Assembly: GCA_010094025.1 (NCBI GenBank)
Contig: ML991776.1
Coordinates: forward strand, 62,001 to 126,000
Reading direction: 5' to 3'
Length of the DNA: 64,000 nucleotides
From: Viridothelium virens
Lineage: Eukaryota; Ascomycota; Dothideomycetes; Trypetheliales; Trypetheliaceae
The position numbers and the translations under genes are program-made. Positions within the stretch are counted from its first letter, which is position 1. Each line of letters starts with the position of its first letter. Below are positions 36,576 through 47,912 of the stretch, one piece after another. Below the pieces are notes generated by a model. It was not told where the DNA came from, did not search any database, and worked only from the letters and a program-made list of their open reading frames with translations.

Positions 36576-38449
36576 ATGACGGCAAAGAGAGTCGACAACT
36601 CTGGATCCGAATTCTCTCGAGAAACTCCAAGATCAACCCCATTAGATACTGAATTCCTTCGTCAGGAAACGATCGATGTATCAATTCCGGGTGATCAAGA
36701 TAGGATAGTGCCAAGGGCCTGGAAACAGCGAAACCTTCTGAGCCTTGGTATGTCGTTGTACCGATCTCTCACTAACTCGAAAGTGGTACTAATATGAGTC
36801 AAAACAGATGGGGGTGGAATCCGGGGAGTTTGGAGTCTTTTGGCCCTCGAAAAGCTAATGGACTGCATCGAATCTGAAGAGAGAAAAAGTGACGGTAGAG
36901 AAATCGCAGAGGATAGCTTCCACCCCAAAAAGTTCCCTAAAAATGTATCTCTTGGTCCCTTTTTGGAGGACGACTTAGTCAGGGAATCTGGCGGCGATCA
37001 CAAGACGTGGAAAGCAAGTCGCAGGTATCTCCCATGCCATTATTTCGACTACATATGTGGTTCAAGCACTGGAGCGTAAGTTAAGGCATCAGATGGATTG
37101 GTGATATATTGAACACAGATCCAGGCTCATCGCAATCATGCTTGGGAGGCTTCGTATGTCCGTGGCAGATTGCCTACATGAATACGAGACCCTTGCTGGA
37201 AAGGTTTTCGGAAAACCAAACTTTCTCAACGAATTGAGAATTCCCTTGATTAATCGTACTAAGTACAACTGCGAAGTGCTCAGGAAGGTTTTCGCAGATG
37301 TTGTTGCTCGGCATAAAGAAGAGTCCGATGCGGAAGAGCCGCTGATGCATTCTGAAAGAAGAGGCCTATGTAGGACGTAAGTTCTATTGCATGTTTCGTT
37401 TTGATCGTACAAACATTTGCTTCGACTACAACCAGTTCAGCAATTTAGTCTACATGCTGCAAGGCTATTTGAAATATTCAGTTTACTGACGGTTTGATAG
37501 CTGTGTCATTGCTACTAGGACAAAAGGCGGGAAGGGCGGAACAATAAAGGAAGAAATAATCATCAGCTCTTATGATCCCATGAAAAGTACATGGCGCGCC
37601 GATCTTTTACAGGCTCACAGTATGGGTAAAGGAAAAGATACGACAGAGTTTAACCAATTGCATCTATCGCGTCACACAAGTCACAACGAACCGCACACAG
37701 GGGAGACCACTAACTGGCCTATCTGGAGGGTCGCTCGAGCTGCAACTGCAGCGCCATTCTACTTTGATCCGGTGAATTCAGAAAGCCAGGACTTCGTGTA
37801 TACGGATGGGGGCCTAAAGGAAAGCAATAATCCAACGAAGAAAGGTGTAGGAGAGATCAAACTGAATCACGGTCAGAAAAGTGTCGGGATCGTTGTAAGC
37901 GTCGGGACAGCTCGTGGCGAGACATATACAAAGCTCCGAATAGCAAGAAAGCTCAAACAGCTATTTGGAGACGCATCAGATCCAGAGCAGGTCCATAAAT
38001 GGGCTAAGGACAAGCTCACGGGCCCTGAGTCTTCGTATTACCGAATGAACAACCCCGGGGATTTGAAGCTCGAGTTAGATGACTGGCGACCACGAGGTTC
38101 CTTCACGAAGAACGGAAGATCCGGGTTCCAAACTTTGAGTGAGATCAGAGAACGCTTCTATGCTTGGGTAGGACGTTCGCAGAGGGTGACAGCTGTCTTT
38201 CAGCAATGTGCCGAGGAATTGGTTACGCACAGGAGAGCACGGGCATGTGATCAGGCTCAATGGGAGCATTACGCGACTGGAGTGCAATTCGATTGCCTTC
38301 ATTGCGACTATCCGACGACATTTATCAACCGGGATGCCTTCAATAGCCATCTTCAGGAGAAGCATACGGATGAGAATCCTCTCTGGGGAGAAGATAACGC
38401 AGCGAAGGAATGGCGTTACAAAGGACGACGCGGTACTTCTTCTGAGTGA
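36576..38449 (+). CDS. Patatin-like phospholipase 1 with C-terminal C2H2 zinc finger
   Basis: Predicted acyl hydrolase with a Ser-Asp dyad. Four exons (36576-36747, 36808-37075, 37125-37376, 37501-38449) encode 546 residues. The oxyanion loop DGGGIRG (from about residue 58) begins at intron 1. The nucleophile elbow GSSTG (Ser about 144) lies at intron 2, which leads into ALIAIMLGRLRM. The dyad Asp is in YTDGGL, after the conserved WRVARAATAAPFYF. The C-terminal part carries one C2H2 finger, CLHC...HLQEKH, about 40 residues before the end. The ATG at 36576 is the first in a frame that is open further upstream without ATG. It resembles the fungal patatins sometimes joined to NLR or ankyrin modules, but no such module is present. 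Confidence 0.86.
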
Positions 38450-39285
38450 TTGCTTCCATTAAGGCTTTCTTGTACCCTCAAGGTTATTAAGGATCAAGTA
38501 TAGCAAGGTTCACCCCAGAGCTTACCTTAATGCTTTAGAAGGCCATCTGCGTGGCAAATGTTTGGTAGAGGTCCCCCGTAGAAGCTTGCGCCTGAATGTT
38601 AGATATATTGCAAATACGAAAGGACCAGCTGTAGTAATGTAAAGACTTCCTATACCATGTGCTGTGAGGTCATTATGTGTTTCCAATTCTACAATGGCCG
38701 GTTGATAGATCAGAAATGATAACTATCCCAGTACGAAGGGGAATAATGGGGATCAGCACAAGGGGTACTGCTCAGGTTCACACCTGTGGGCTTCCGTATT
38801 CTGCTAAAACCATCGAGCCTGAACCAACGCAAGGATTGAACTTGATACTAGCGCTTATTTATCATCATTCTTACGCGAACCAAACTAACTAAGCGCGCGG
38901 AACAAACATACTTATACTTAATAGTACAAAGGATTTTGGGTTCGTAAAAGGGGTCGAAGTGCAGCCGTATCCTCCTCAGAGCAAGTGGGGCGATGTGGTT
39001 GAGGGCTCATTTCAGAAACGTGTCGTCTACTCTTGAAAAGGATATATCTATGCCCGGCTTGTAGAACAAAGGTAACGCGGGAATTTCTGAGATCTATAAT
39101 AATTAATCAAAGTCTCGATGATCATGATCAGTTCTATGAAAGTGGCAAGGTTAAGTACGATTGGGTAGGGTTGCTTTAGAACAATAGTAGGTAGGGACTC
39201 TCCAAGGCTCAAACATCTGCTCGACCGAGATTTCTTGCGGTGGAGTCCTCGATTCTGCCTATTTTCCGTACTCCTCGCCGTAATA
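38450..39285. other. Convergent intergenic region
   Basis: About 0.84 kb between the 3' ends of patatin 1 and the HD-domain gene. No supported gene. Confidence 0.45.
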
Positions 39286-40023
39286 TCAAGCCATCTTGTC
39301 AAAGGCATCCAGCATTGTCTTTCCCTCACGAGTATATCCTTCCAAGTATTTCTCTCCGAATGCACCCACAAAATTGTCGTAAGTCGTCTCCGGCTTTGTG
39401 CGACAGAGCTCGCAAAGGGTCTCGATGCAACCTTCCCGCCAACCCGTCCTTGGGAGTTCTCTCACGACAGCTTCAAAGGTCTCTTTTGTCAAAAGACTCC
39501 GAGCGTCAGGGGGCAGCATGCTGAGACTTTCTGGACCCAACACGTCCACAAACGTCCCCATGTTGACAGCTGCCACCTCGGGCTGTTTATGCAAGGCAAT
39601 ACTTTCAGTAGTGTGCAAGGCAATTGAATCCCACACAAGCTGGAGACGATGCTTATCCCACTTGCCCTTCTCATCGCCGCTACTAGATTCAGTGCGAAGA
39701 AACTCACGAGCAGCGTTGGCACCATCAATCTCAAAACGCTTGTCCTTGCTAACCAGTGGGGTTGTCAGGGCCCAGCCGAGCTCGTGCAAGATGACGCCGA
39801 TCGAGAAGGCTTCATGGTCAAAGGGTTCGCCATTCCCATTTTGTGTGACAGTGTGCGATATTAACACAGTTCCAAAGATCCAGCATCGCATAGTGTGATG
39901 ATATGCAAATTCGCGGAGATGAGCCTTAGCAAAGTCGAGTGCTTTCCGTACCAGGGGAGTGTCACAAACGGTTAGGCCAGCGATCTGACGTGACGGGGAT
40001 GGGGGAATGGCAAAAGAAGTCAT
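39286..40023 (-). CDS. HD-domain protein related to cyanamide hydratase
   Basis: Single exon, 245 residues from the ATG at 40023; the open frame above it has only a TTG. It begins MTSFAIPPSPSRQIAGL, as in fungal HD-domain proteins of the cyanamide-hydratase/Ddi2 group. The first helix has FAYHHTMRCWIFG. The central motif is ILHELGW, where relatives I know have ILHDLGW. Conserved segments follow: SKDKRFEIDGANAAREFLR, LVWDSIALHTTESIALHK and CRTKPETTYDNFVGAFGEKY. If metal-dependent, the Asp-to-Glu change is in a ligand position. The substrate is unknown. It lies inside the accessory block between patatin 1 and the cutinase. Confidence 0.8.
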   Translation of the reverse strand: MTSFAIPPSPSRQIAGLTVCDTPLVRKALDFAKAHLREFAYHHTMRCWIFGTVLISHTVTQNGNGEPFDHEAFSIGVILHELGWALTTPLVSKDKRFEIDGANAAREFLRTESSSGDEKGKWDKHRLQLVWDSIALHTTESIALHKQPEVAAVNMGTFVDVLGPESLSMLPPDARSLLTKETFEAVVRELPRTGWREGCIETLCELCRTKPETTYDNFVGAFGEKYLEGYTREGKTMLDAFDKMA

Positions 40024-41475
40024 GCTGGTATTCTTTACGATTGTTGAGTTCGAAAGCGAAGAATCTGTCAAGAGTTGAGGTAGTGTAGAACTTTGCTAAT
40101 CGATTGGATATTTGATCATAAGAATGTTCCTCTCACCACTGCCTTTGCTGATTATTTATACTCAGTGGTCAAATAATAATCAACTTCTAATCCTCCAATA
40201 CCTCGAGATGACTGATCTGATTCTATCAGCATTGTTGTATGAAAAATAGCCAATGGTTGATCCAGGCGTTCCGCGGCGCTACAAAACTCGCCGCGGACTT
40301 TTACGGTACTCTAGCCAGACACTCAAACTCCGATCTGCTGCGAAAAGCCCCTTCAGCTCCCGCCCAGAGTTCTGGCCATGACTAGTTTAGTGTTCGACTA
40401 CAGTTCTTTTCAGTCAAGCACGAACGACATAAGGTAAAGTACGCTGATAGGGTTGAACGAGTGTGAGCAATGCTGAGTCACATTGTTCTATGCCTGAGCC
40501 CCTGGTCTCAGCTGAGTCATGCGTCATGGAGTCTTAGGAGAACAGAAAGAACAAAGCACCGAGCTACCGTGAACGCACGCAAAGTTACATTCGATGGATA
40601 AAGCACATCCAGTTCCATTTTGACTTCAATACGTGGATGAAAAGTGAGTTACCAGTACTCCGTACTGCCCCAGGATTGTAACGGCAAAACTCCCGCAAGA
40701 TCCCTGACGTCATTACATAGCTCCACGCCTTTCAATATTCCAGGCTGCCTTTATGCCAGTAATGCGGTGATGCCGTGCCGTCTGAAGACGCGGGAGCTAG
40801 CGGCAAGGTCGGTGCTCATATTCATGGCGTGATGATAAGTTGGCGTCTAACCGTGTATAGTTAAGGTATGTAGTCTCGCGCTACACCATCTACTAAGTTT
40901 TAGACTCTAAGATCTCCTCTCAGGGGTGTCAGGGTCAAACTAATTAGATTAGCAAGGTGGGCTGTTGCTACGGAGAAATCATGACCAGAGCTTGTTGCAA
41001 AAGAGGATCAATGCAACCTGCGTCAACTTAGAACGTTGGGTTCCGCTGCCGCTTCGCGCTGTCTCCTGTCGTCTTAGAGTAACGCCGTCACTGCGATTTC
41101 CTGGAACTTAAAGAGAGATCTCTCTTATGAAGTAATTTTTAGCCCTGTATTTTGCCGGCGCTATCTGAAGGGAAATACCTACTTCCTCGGTGTCACATGT
41201 CTCACACCTTAAGGAAGTGTAGGTAGGAGATTGCGGAGTATCGTCAATCCTTTCACTTAGATGGCCTGCTATATGCTCTTGTGCCGCGGTTGTCGTTCGG
41301 CGCGAAAGACAAAGCCATACGACATGCTGGGTGATGTCTGGGACTTTCTGGTACGTATCGAACATAACGTCAATATCCAGTCTTGAATCACGGATCATAT
41401 ATCTCTCTCAACGGTTGCGCCCGTTCAAAGATTGGCCTCTATACAAACAACGCCTGAGTAGTTCTGCTTGCCATC
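40024..41475. promoter_or_regulatory. Divergent intergenic region, HD protein - cutinase
   Basis: About 1.45 kb between opposed start codons, with no supported gene. It contains the dyad CAGTAC-TCC-GTACTG at 40653-40667. Function unknown. Confidence 0.4.
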
Positions 41476-42473
41476 ATGGCGAGGACTATTTGGCAGCTCA
41501 TTACGGCCACTGTGACACTGGTGGCCATTGTCGACGCTGCAATCACTCCTGATATCCACCGTGTCCAACGAGCGAGAAAGCGGCAAGCAGAACTATGCTC
41601 CCCTCTTGAGCTCGTCATCGGTGTGTTCTCCCATGTATTGATGCTACATACATGGGCCATAGAGACTGACTCCTCCATTTAGCTCGAGGCACCGATGAAC
41701 CCGGTAATCCCACGTATGGCATCATTGTTGGAGACCCTCTCTTCAATGCTACTTCCTTTCTCATTCCCGCCGTGACTGGTTACGCCGTTAATTATCCCGC
41801 GAATCTCGATTGCGACTCGCGAAGCCTCGGTAGTACTGATATCCTCAATCATCTCGCGACACAAACTTCAACGTGTCCGTCACAGAAGTTTGTGCTTGTT
41901 GGTTATTCGCAGGGCGCTGACGTCGTCCATCTCGCTATATCGCAGCTTGACCCGTCATATTACCCAGCCATCGACGCAATCGTCGTCTTCGGAGATCCTG
42001 GCAATCGTGGTCCCGGCCAATTTGACCCGCTAGGATCAGCGGAGCCAGCCTTTCCAGCTGCACTGGCGAACCGAATAAAGGAGAACTGCGCCTTTAATGA
42101 TCCTGTGTGCACGAATAACGGCACAGATGTCAGCGCTCACTTGAGCTACGATAACGCGGGCACGCCCTTCATTAACGGCTCAGCTCGGTATATAGAGTCA
42201 CAGTTCCAGAGCGGTGGCGATTCTGGGCCAGATTTCGCAGATGATGCTGCCCCAGGTAATCAGACTCTGTCCAATCTCTCGGCGCTTGAGAGTCTTGCAT
42301 CGCTACTCGGACAGACCTCGGTGACCGGCGCGCCATCTTGCCCCAGCACTAGCACTCCGGGACCTACAGCTACAGGTAGCTTCCTGACGACTACAACGCC
42401 AACGGGTAGTCTCATCTCTGCGAGTACGTCGCCTGTCGGGTCGGTGGTCTCGTCGATAGCTTCCTATCGGTGA
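41476..42473 (+). CDS. Cutinase (carbohydrate esterase family 5)
   Basis: Secreted serine esterase acting on cutin or acetylated polymers. Exons 41476-41620 and 41683-42473 give 311 residues. A signal peptide of about 21 residues ends near IVDAA. The intron splits an Ala codon and joins CSPLELVI to ARGTDEPGNPTYG. The nucleophile elbow GYSQG puts Ser near 124. The acid is in FNDPVC and the His in SAHLSY. Paired cysteines fit the family's disulfides. A Ser/Thr-rich tail of about 80 residues ends without a clear second domain (TSPVGSVVSSIASYR); its weak hydrophobicity makes a GPI anchor doubtful. A plant-associated or saprotrophic life is a fair guess from this gene. Confidence 0.9.
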
Positions 42474-42641
42474 TTCGTGATGGTATGGGTACAGGCTCCA
42501 GCGATAAATCTAACCGTAATTTTTCAGGCATAATTTGGAGTACTGCAAGATGTACATAGGGGGTATTAATTACCAAATTGAAGGATGATTTCAGTCGAGA
42601 CTAGAGATACGAGTGGAGCACAGCGGAATAACGGCCGAATG

Positions 42642-43383
42642 CTAAGGGGAAACCTTGAAAGCCAGCACATATGGCTCCTTTCTGGGCTTTCTTAGTGGGA
42701 GGCTTAAAAGCCAAACATCATTTCTGAAGATGTTGAAAATCGTTTGCATTTCCTGTAAATTTTCGTCCGAGGCCTTCATTCGAAAGAACCTTATTTGACG
42801 GTAGGCTTGCTCCTGCTGATCCACTGCTGAGAGCATGATGCCTTGCCTACTGGTTGCAAGAAAGCAGTCGACGTATTGAGACCGCGCATTATCATCATCA
42901 AAAAGACAAGTCACGGAAGGGCCGACCTCACCAGCTTTTCGTAGGCGTTTGTCCCAAGCAATGCCATCCGGTCGAGGAGGGCCCTTTTTGTTGTTGAGTA
43001 GAGCCGCCTCATCCCAGTTTTTGTGCTCTTCCATGTGCTGCATCTCCGATTTCCACTTATTGGATTTTGCCCACTGATCATGACGAATAGGCACGTCAAG
43101 CTCCATCCTACTTTCCGAGACTCGTTCAGTTGGATCCTTCGTAATAGGAGACCCTCCGCATTCAGCAACTTCGAAACTGGAGATGCGGATTATCGGAATG
43201 GTGTTGCCGCCTTCGGAACCGCCCAAAATAGTAGACGCATCCCTCAACAGACAGTGTCAGACACCCACGGCCAAGTCGATGCTCTTCGATAATTTGTCTG
43301 GTTTTCATGGAGTTAACTTGGCTGAGATCGCCATAATGGGCAGTGGAGGAAAATCCTTGAGACTTAGGAATGCATAGTTCCAT
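42642..43383 (-). CDS. Orphan protein, gene model uncertain
   Basis: I do not recognise it. A main frame of about 200 codons runs from near 43247 to the stop at 42642, with no ATG near its start. A second frame beginning with an ATG at 43383 (MELCIPKSQGFSSTAHYGDL) could supply the N terminus through an intron around 43,250-43,300. I could not place that junction, so a frameshifted gene is also possible. The main part is hydrophilic, with WAKSNKWKSEMQHMEEHKNW, DGIAWDKRL and a C-terminal QIRFFRMKASDENLQEMQ. No signal peptide or span. It lies tail to tail with the cutinase gene. Confidence 0.45.
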
Positions 43384-43969
43384 TGCGGCGATCTTTGTAG
43401 CTGTCCGTGGTAGTCATTGAATGATTGGAAGAATCGCTGCCGTAACGGAGGACCAGGCTCTAGCCTAATCACCCACCTGGGGCGACCAGAGATGACCCTC
43501 ATGACCAATCGTGGGATCCAGAATCTACCACTGCTGCAATACCTTAATCCGTGTCACTGAAAGTATTGCAGAGAGCTGGCTCGAATATTTAGACCTCAGA
43601 ACATCGAACGTCCCCAATTTAGATAGGCCTTCAACGTATAAGTGAGCAAAACTCCAGGGCCTCACAATGGCACCTGATTGTCTTACTGAAGCCCCAATGA
43701 AACATCAAAGCAGGAAGTCGACATATCTACCTGTTCAAAGAGTGCTCTCAACAGTACAACGACTACCATGGGCGTGACGGCAGACTCAGGGGAACAGATC
43801 TGTAGTCTGCCGAGACCTTGGATCACTTGCCCACCGTGACAGTGAATTAAAGACGACCTATTAATAGGGATTAGCGCCAAGGAATTCAAGGTCTAGCGAG
43901 GTGCGACCTCACGCTTAAACGTAGTGATGTTTTTGGGAGATTCCACAGCTTTAGCGCATTACAAAGAAT
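43384..43969. other. Intergenic region with a possible gene relic
   Basis: About 0.6 kb. The minus-strand frame near 43683-43745 reads LFEQVDMS, resembling WTFERVDMS in the next membrane-protein gene. It may be a leftover of a duplicate. Confidence 0.3.
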
Positions 43970-45320
43970 TCAGAGCTCTCTGGCTTTTCTTCTAGAGTAT
44001 GAACCGGTATCCGAAGGTTCTTCTTGGTTTTGTTGTGGCACAGACATGCGACGCGATCGTCCAAACTGTGGTACTGGTATATCTATCGCAACATCTTCCT
44101 TATCCTCTGACACTTCGATATCGTGATCAAGATCTACATGATGATAGATCCAGAATGAACACGTTAAAAAACAAAGGCCAGAGACACCGGCGATTACCAA
44201 GTAGACCACACAGATCTGTACAACGTCAATTTTGATTTCTTAAAGCAAGATGTTTGAGGAAGGCCTCACGTTCTTGTCCGAACTCCAATCCCCACCGCGT
44301 ATTAAAGGGGTACAAACAAGAATAGTCAGGCCCATCAGGAAAAGGATTAAGGAATAGGACAAGAACATTGTGGCACATTGCCATGTAAACACCATTTTCC
44401 ATCTAGGCTTCCAGACTCCTGCCTCATCACTCCCCGCTTGAAACTCGCGCTCATTTTCGTGCAGCCCCTGTCTCGATAGCATTAGCGGAAGATACCGCTT
44501 AAGCGTTTCTAGAACAGTCTTCGATGCACTACGTTCCGGAAGCTCTCCCAAGAGGTTCAAGATCGCCATCTGCTGCGCAGAAAGCACGATACCTAGGATA
44601 GAGAGTACTAAACTCGAGTACCACATAGCAAGAGCGAGCCAGTAAGCACTCGGGACACTGAACCACGAGAAAGAGCCGATGACTGCGCCAGCGAGCACTG
44701 TACTCTGGTTACAATTAGACATATCGACCCGTTCAAAAGTCCATCCAGGAAGGCTTAGCTTACGGCGAGAGAAACGAATTGCAATTCCATTAGCTTCCGA
44801 CTTCGCCAGCGAGACATGAGCTGTAGAAGGGTCGGAGTGTGACCTGCCTGGGATGCATCTGCCATCCTCACGACTGGACCCATAGTATTGAACTGGAAGG
44901 ATCGATAGTACGGGAGGGTGCAGATCTGCACAGTAGAATGCAGAGCAGTACGGATCGCTATCTAAACAATTTGCTGCGTGAGTAATTTGCGACCGTGTTG
45001 CATCAAAATCTTTCACATTTTTGGGTTTCGAACGTTGCTTTCATCACGTAATGTCCAGAAGCATGACGCTGTGAATGAGGAGAACACATCAGAATATCGG
45101 AGAAAAAGTTGAACTCTCATCATACCTGGGTGTACTTCTCAATATCAGGCCATATGCGTTTCAGGAGCCGGGGAGTCTTGGAAGATAAGATATTGTGAAG
45201 CCAATTATCATCGGATGCGGACTTACCGACATGTTGCTCTGTAGCTACCGAACAGAAAACGAAAGTGCGTAAGGGTATATCCCCATACGACTTGTGATAG
45301 CGACTGGATGAGTGTATCAC
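43970..45320 (-). CDS. Membrane protein of unknown function, incomplete model
   Basis: I do not recognise the family. At least three exons: about 45320-45120 (ending WPDIEKYTQ at a GTATGA donor), about 45040-44270, and 44215-43970. The last intron (54 nt, GTGAGG...ACAG) joins SSDKN to ICVVYLVIAGVSG. The middle exon begins in a lumenal or extracellular-looking Cys-containing region (CLDSDPYCSAFYCAD) and has PGWTFERVDMSNCNQ. Spans follow at VLAGAVIGSFSWFSVPSAYW, LALAMWYSSLVLSILGIVLS and MFLSYSLILFLMGLTILVC, and one more lies in the last exon. The C terminus is charged. No credible start ATG is visible for the first exon, so more 5' exons probably exist above 45320. Confidence 0.55.
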
Positions 45321-46007
45321 AGACTACAGGACTCGTCGCTGGCATCAGACGCTGACAGACGGCACGATCATGACTCGTGACAAGGGGCTGGTAAGGCTAG
45401 CATACATTGTAGTGACCATGCCAGTAAGATGGACTCTCGCACCTGTAGCGATGAACTAGCGATTTTCTCTGACTCTGACGAGGCTAATTGTTTGGCCTGA
45501 AAGGTAGTGTAGATGCGGCTGACTTCAGTTGAAAGACAGTAGGGTATCGTATGGGTACTCCCTGAAGGTAGACACGCTACGCTACGATAGGCAAGGCTTG
45601 CATGATACGGAGTGCAATACTGTACTTTATTGTCCACCACGACTGTCTGTGAAACAGGTGCGCCGATGGTGGATTATCACGAGGGACTAACGCATGTCTT
45701 CTTATTTATCTTATTCTCGGCCAGGGTGCATTTACATGCAGATCCGTCGTCCATCGGCCCATCACCTCAACGAATCTGGAAACAGTTTTAAGCGAGGAAG
45801 GAAAACGGTAGGAATATGAGCCATACAACTATGCTAAATGGAAATTTGTATTATATAATGTCATTTTGAAATCTATCTTTGTGAAATGAAGTACAAGTTA
45901 CATGCATAAGTCACTGCCAATCTGAGTCTATCGCGTTCTTTGAGGACTGAGATAAGGGATCCAGAATAAGCATCCATCCACACACGAAGAGATCTATAAT
46001 TGTGTAT
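45321..46007. other. Intergenic region
   Basis: About 0.69 kb. It may hold the missing 5' end of the membrane-protein gene and the 3' end of patatin 2. No clear gene otherwise. Confidence 0.35.
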
Positions 46008-47912
46008 CTAGGTAGGCGCTGGGTACTGCCAAGACCACCGCCATTCGTCAGGTAACTCTTCGATCACGTCCTCCGGGTTTCTCCCTATGAACAAGGCCTC
46101 ATCGGCATGCTCATGCTGGAGATGTCTTACAAACTCATCTCGATCAGTGAAATCCGCCCTATGACAATCATCGCCAAGACATTTATACCGGATTCCCGTT
46201 GCATAATGAGCCCACTTGGCTTCTTCCATAGTTCGCGCCCGTCGCCGGCGGACCAGTTCCTTAGCACAGTTTCGGAACATCTCTGCATTGTCTGCTGTGC
46301 CGACCCATTCAAAAAACTTGTGTTCAATCGTCCTCATTGTGCGAGACCCAGCTTTTTTACCGAACTTAGCGCGCAGACCTCTTGGCTTCCATTCATCCAA
46401 TTCCATCTTAAGTGCCCCATGATCATCCAGTCGATAATATGGATGATCTCCTAGTCTTTCATTGATCTCATCGTGAACATTCATGGGATTGGCTCCGTCT
46501 CTTACTATGCCCATGAGCTTGTCCTTCATTGGAAGCCGTGAATGTGTGTTGCCTCGAGATGTGCCAATACTTATGACAGCCCCGAGCGGGTTAGGTCGAT
46601 GAAGCTTCTCAATCTCGGCGATGCCTTCTTTCGTGGGATTGTTGTTCTGTTGGAGACCTCCATCGGTGTATTTCACTTCTACCGGTGTATCTTCCTTAAG
46701 AGGTCTAAAGTAAAAGGGAGCTGCCGTTGCTGCTCGAGCAACTTTCCAGATCTGCCACTTGGAAGACTCCCCAGAAGATCTGTGGACGATGTTTGATTGC
46801 GTGGGAAATCTACTTGGTCGTGCAAGGGAGATGTCAGTTTCTGCTCGGCCCGGCTGGGTACGGGATGAATCGTTCGCTCGTCTCTGAGTCTCGCTTTGCA
46901 TAAGTCTTCTCATGTTATCGTAAGAACGAATCAATAGCGCTTCATTCGCCCGGCCAGCGTCTGATGGCGTTTGCTTGATTGCAGTAACGAAACTAGCAGT
47001 TCATTAGTTGGACCGGCTTTGGTGCATAACTTTGAAAGTTACGCGCGACACACAAAGAAGGCATAATCGTAGACAGGGTTTCCATGACGAAACCAAAGGA
47101 TATATCACCGCACTCACGTTCTACAAAGTCCTAGTCGAGAGGGAAATAAAGCATCTTCGTTTCTCTCATTCGACACTTCTTCGCGTTTCCTGACAACACC
47201 CTTAAAGACAGTTGTGAGTGTTCCGCTGTCGTATTTCGCTCGAGGTATGATGATGAAGGAGAGTTGTGTTAGAACCCGTGGGTCTCCAAATATTTTCTCC
47301 CCAAGAGTCTTGTATTCGTATAGGCAATCCGAAACTGGCATACGGAGCCTACCGAGCATTATAGCAATGAGTCTGTTACTAGAATTGGCAAGGGATTTGA
47401 ATGAAGAAGCGGCACTACTTACGCTCCGGTACTCGAGCCGCCTATCATGTCAAAGTAATGGCACGGGAGATATCTTTGACCGTACTTCCATTTGCGATAA
47501 TCGCGCGCATCCTCTTCTGATTGAAATGGTCCATGCGACACATGATCAGGGAAAGCCAATGGGGAAAAGCTGTGTTCGGCCGCTAGAAGATCGCTGGCCG
47601 GAGCGAGTTCTTCACAGTCCCCAAGAAAATATCGCGGGTTAAGCTCAACTTGCGCGACGAAGTCCATGAGACGCTCGAGCGCTAAAAGGGTCCAAATGCC
47701 GCGTATGCCACCGCCATCTAATTGAGAGGGATTTAGTTTTCGCGTTTTGTGCATTTAGATATAGACAAGGAGGAAAAGAGAGACTCACCCAAACTTAGTA
47801 AATTGCGCTCATTCCATGCGTCTGTTCGATGGTAACTCCGATTTTGTCGCGTTGAACTTTCAGCCTGGAGTTGCTCCTCTGTAGTGATGGCATCTGTAAT
47901 TGTGGACACCAT
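46008..47912 (-). CDS. Patatin-like phospholipase 2 with C-terminal C2H2 zinc finger
   Basis: Paralogue of the gene at 36576-38449. Four exons (47912-47789, 47717-47423, 47372-47118, 46992-46008) encode 552 residues, with introns at the same three sites and phases. Motifs are DGGGIRG from about residue 42, GSSTG (Ser about 137) followed by ALIAIMLGRLRM, WKVARAATAAPFYF, and the dyad Asp in YTDGGL. The finger is CLGDDC...HLQHEH, with a wider Cys-Cys spacing than copy 1. The ATG at 47912 is supported because the first exon ends WNERNLLSL, equivalent to WKQRNLLSL in copy 1. The two proteins are clearly diverged, so the duplication is not recent. It lies head to head with small gene C. Confidence 0.86.
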
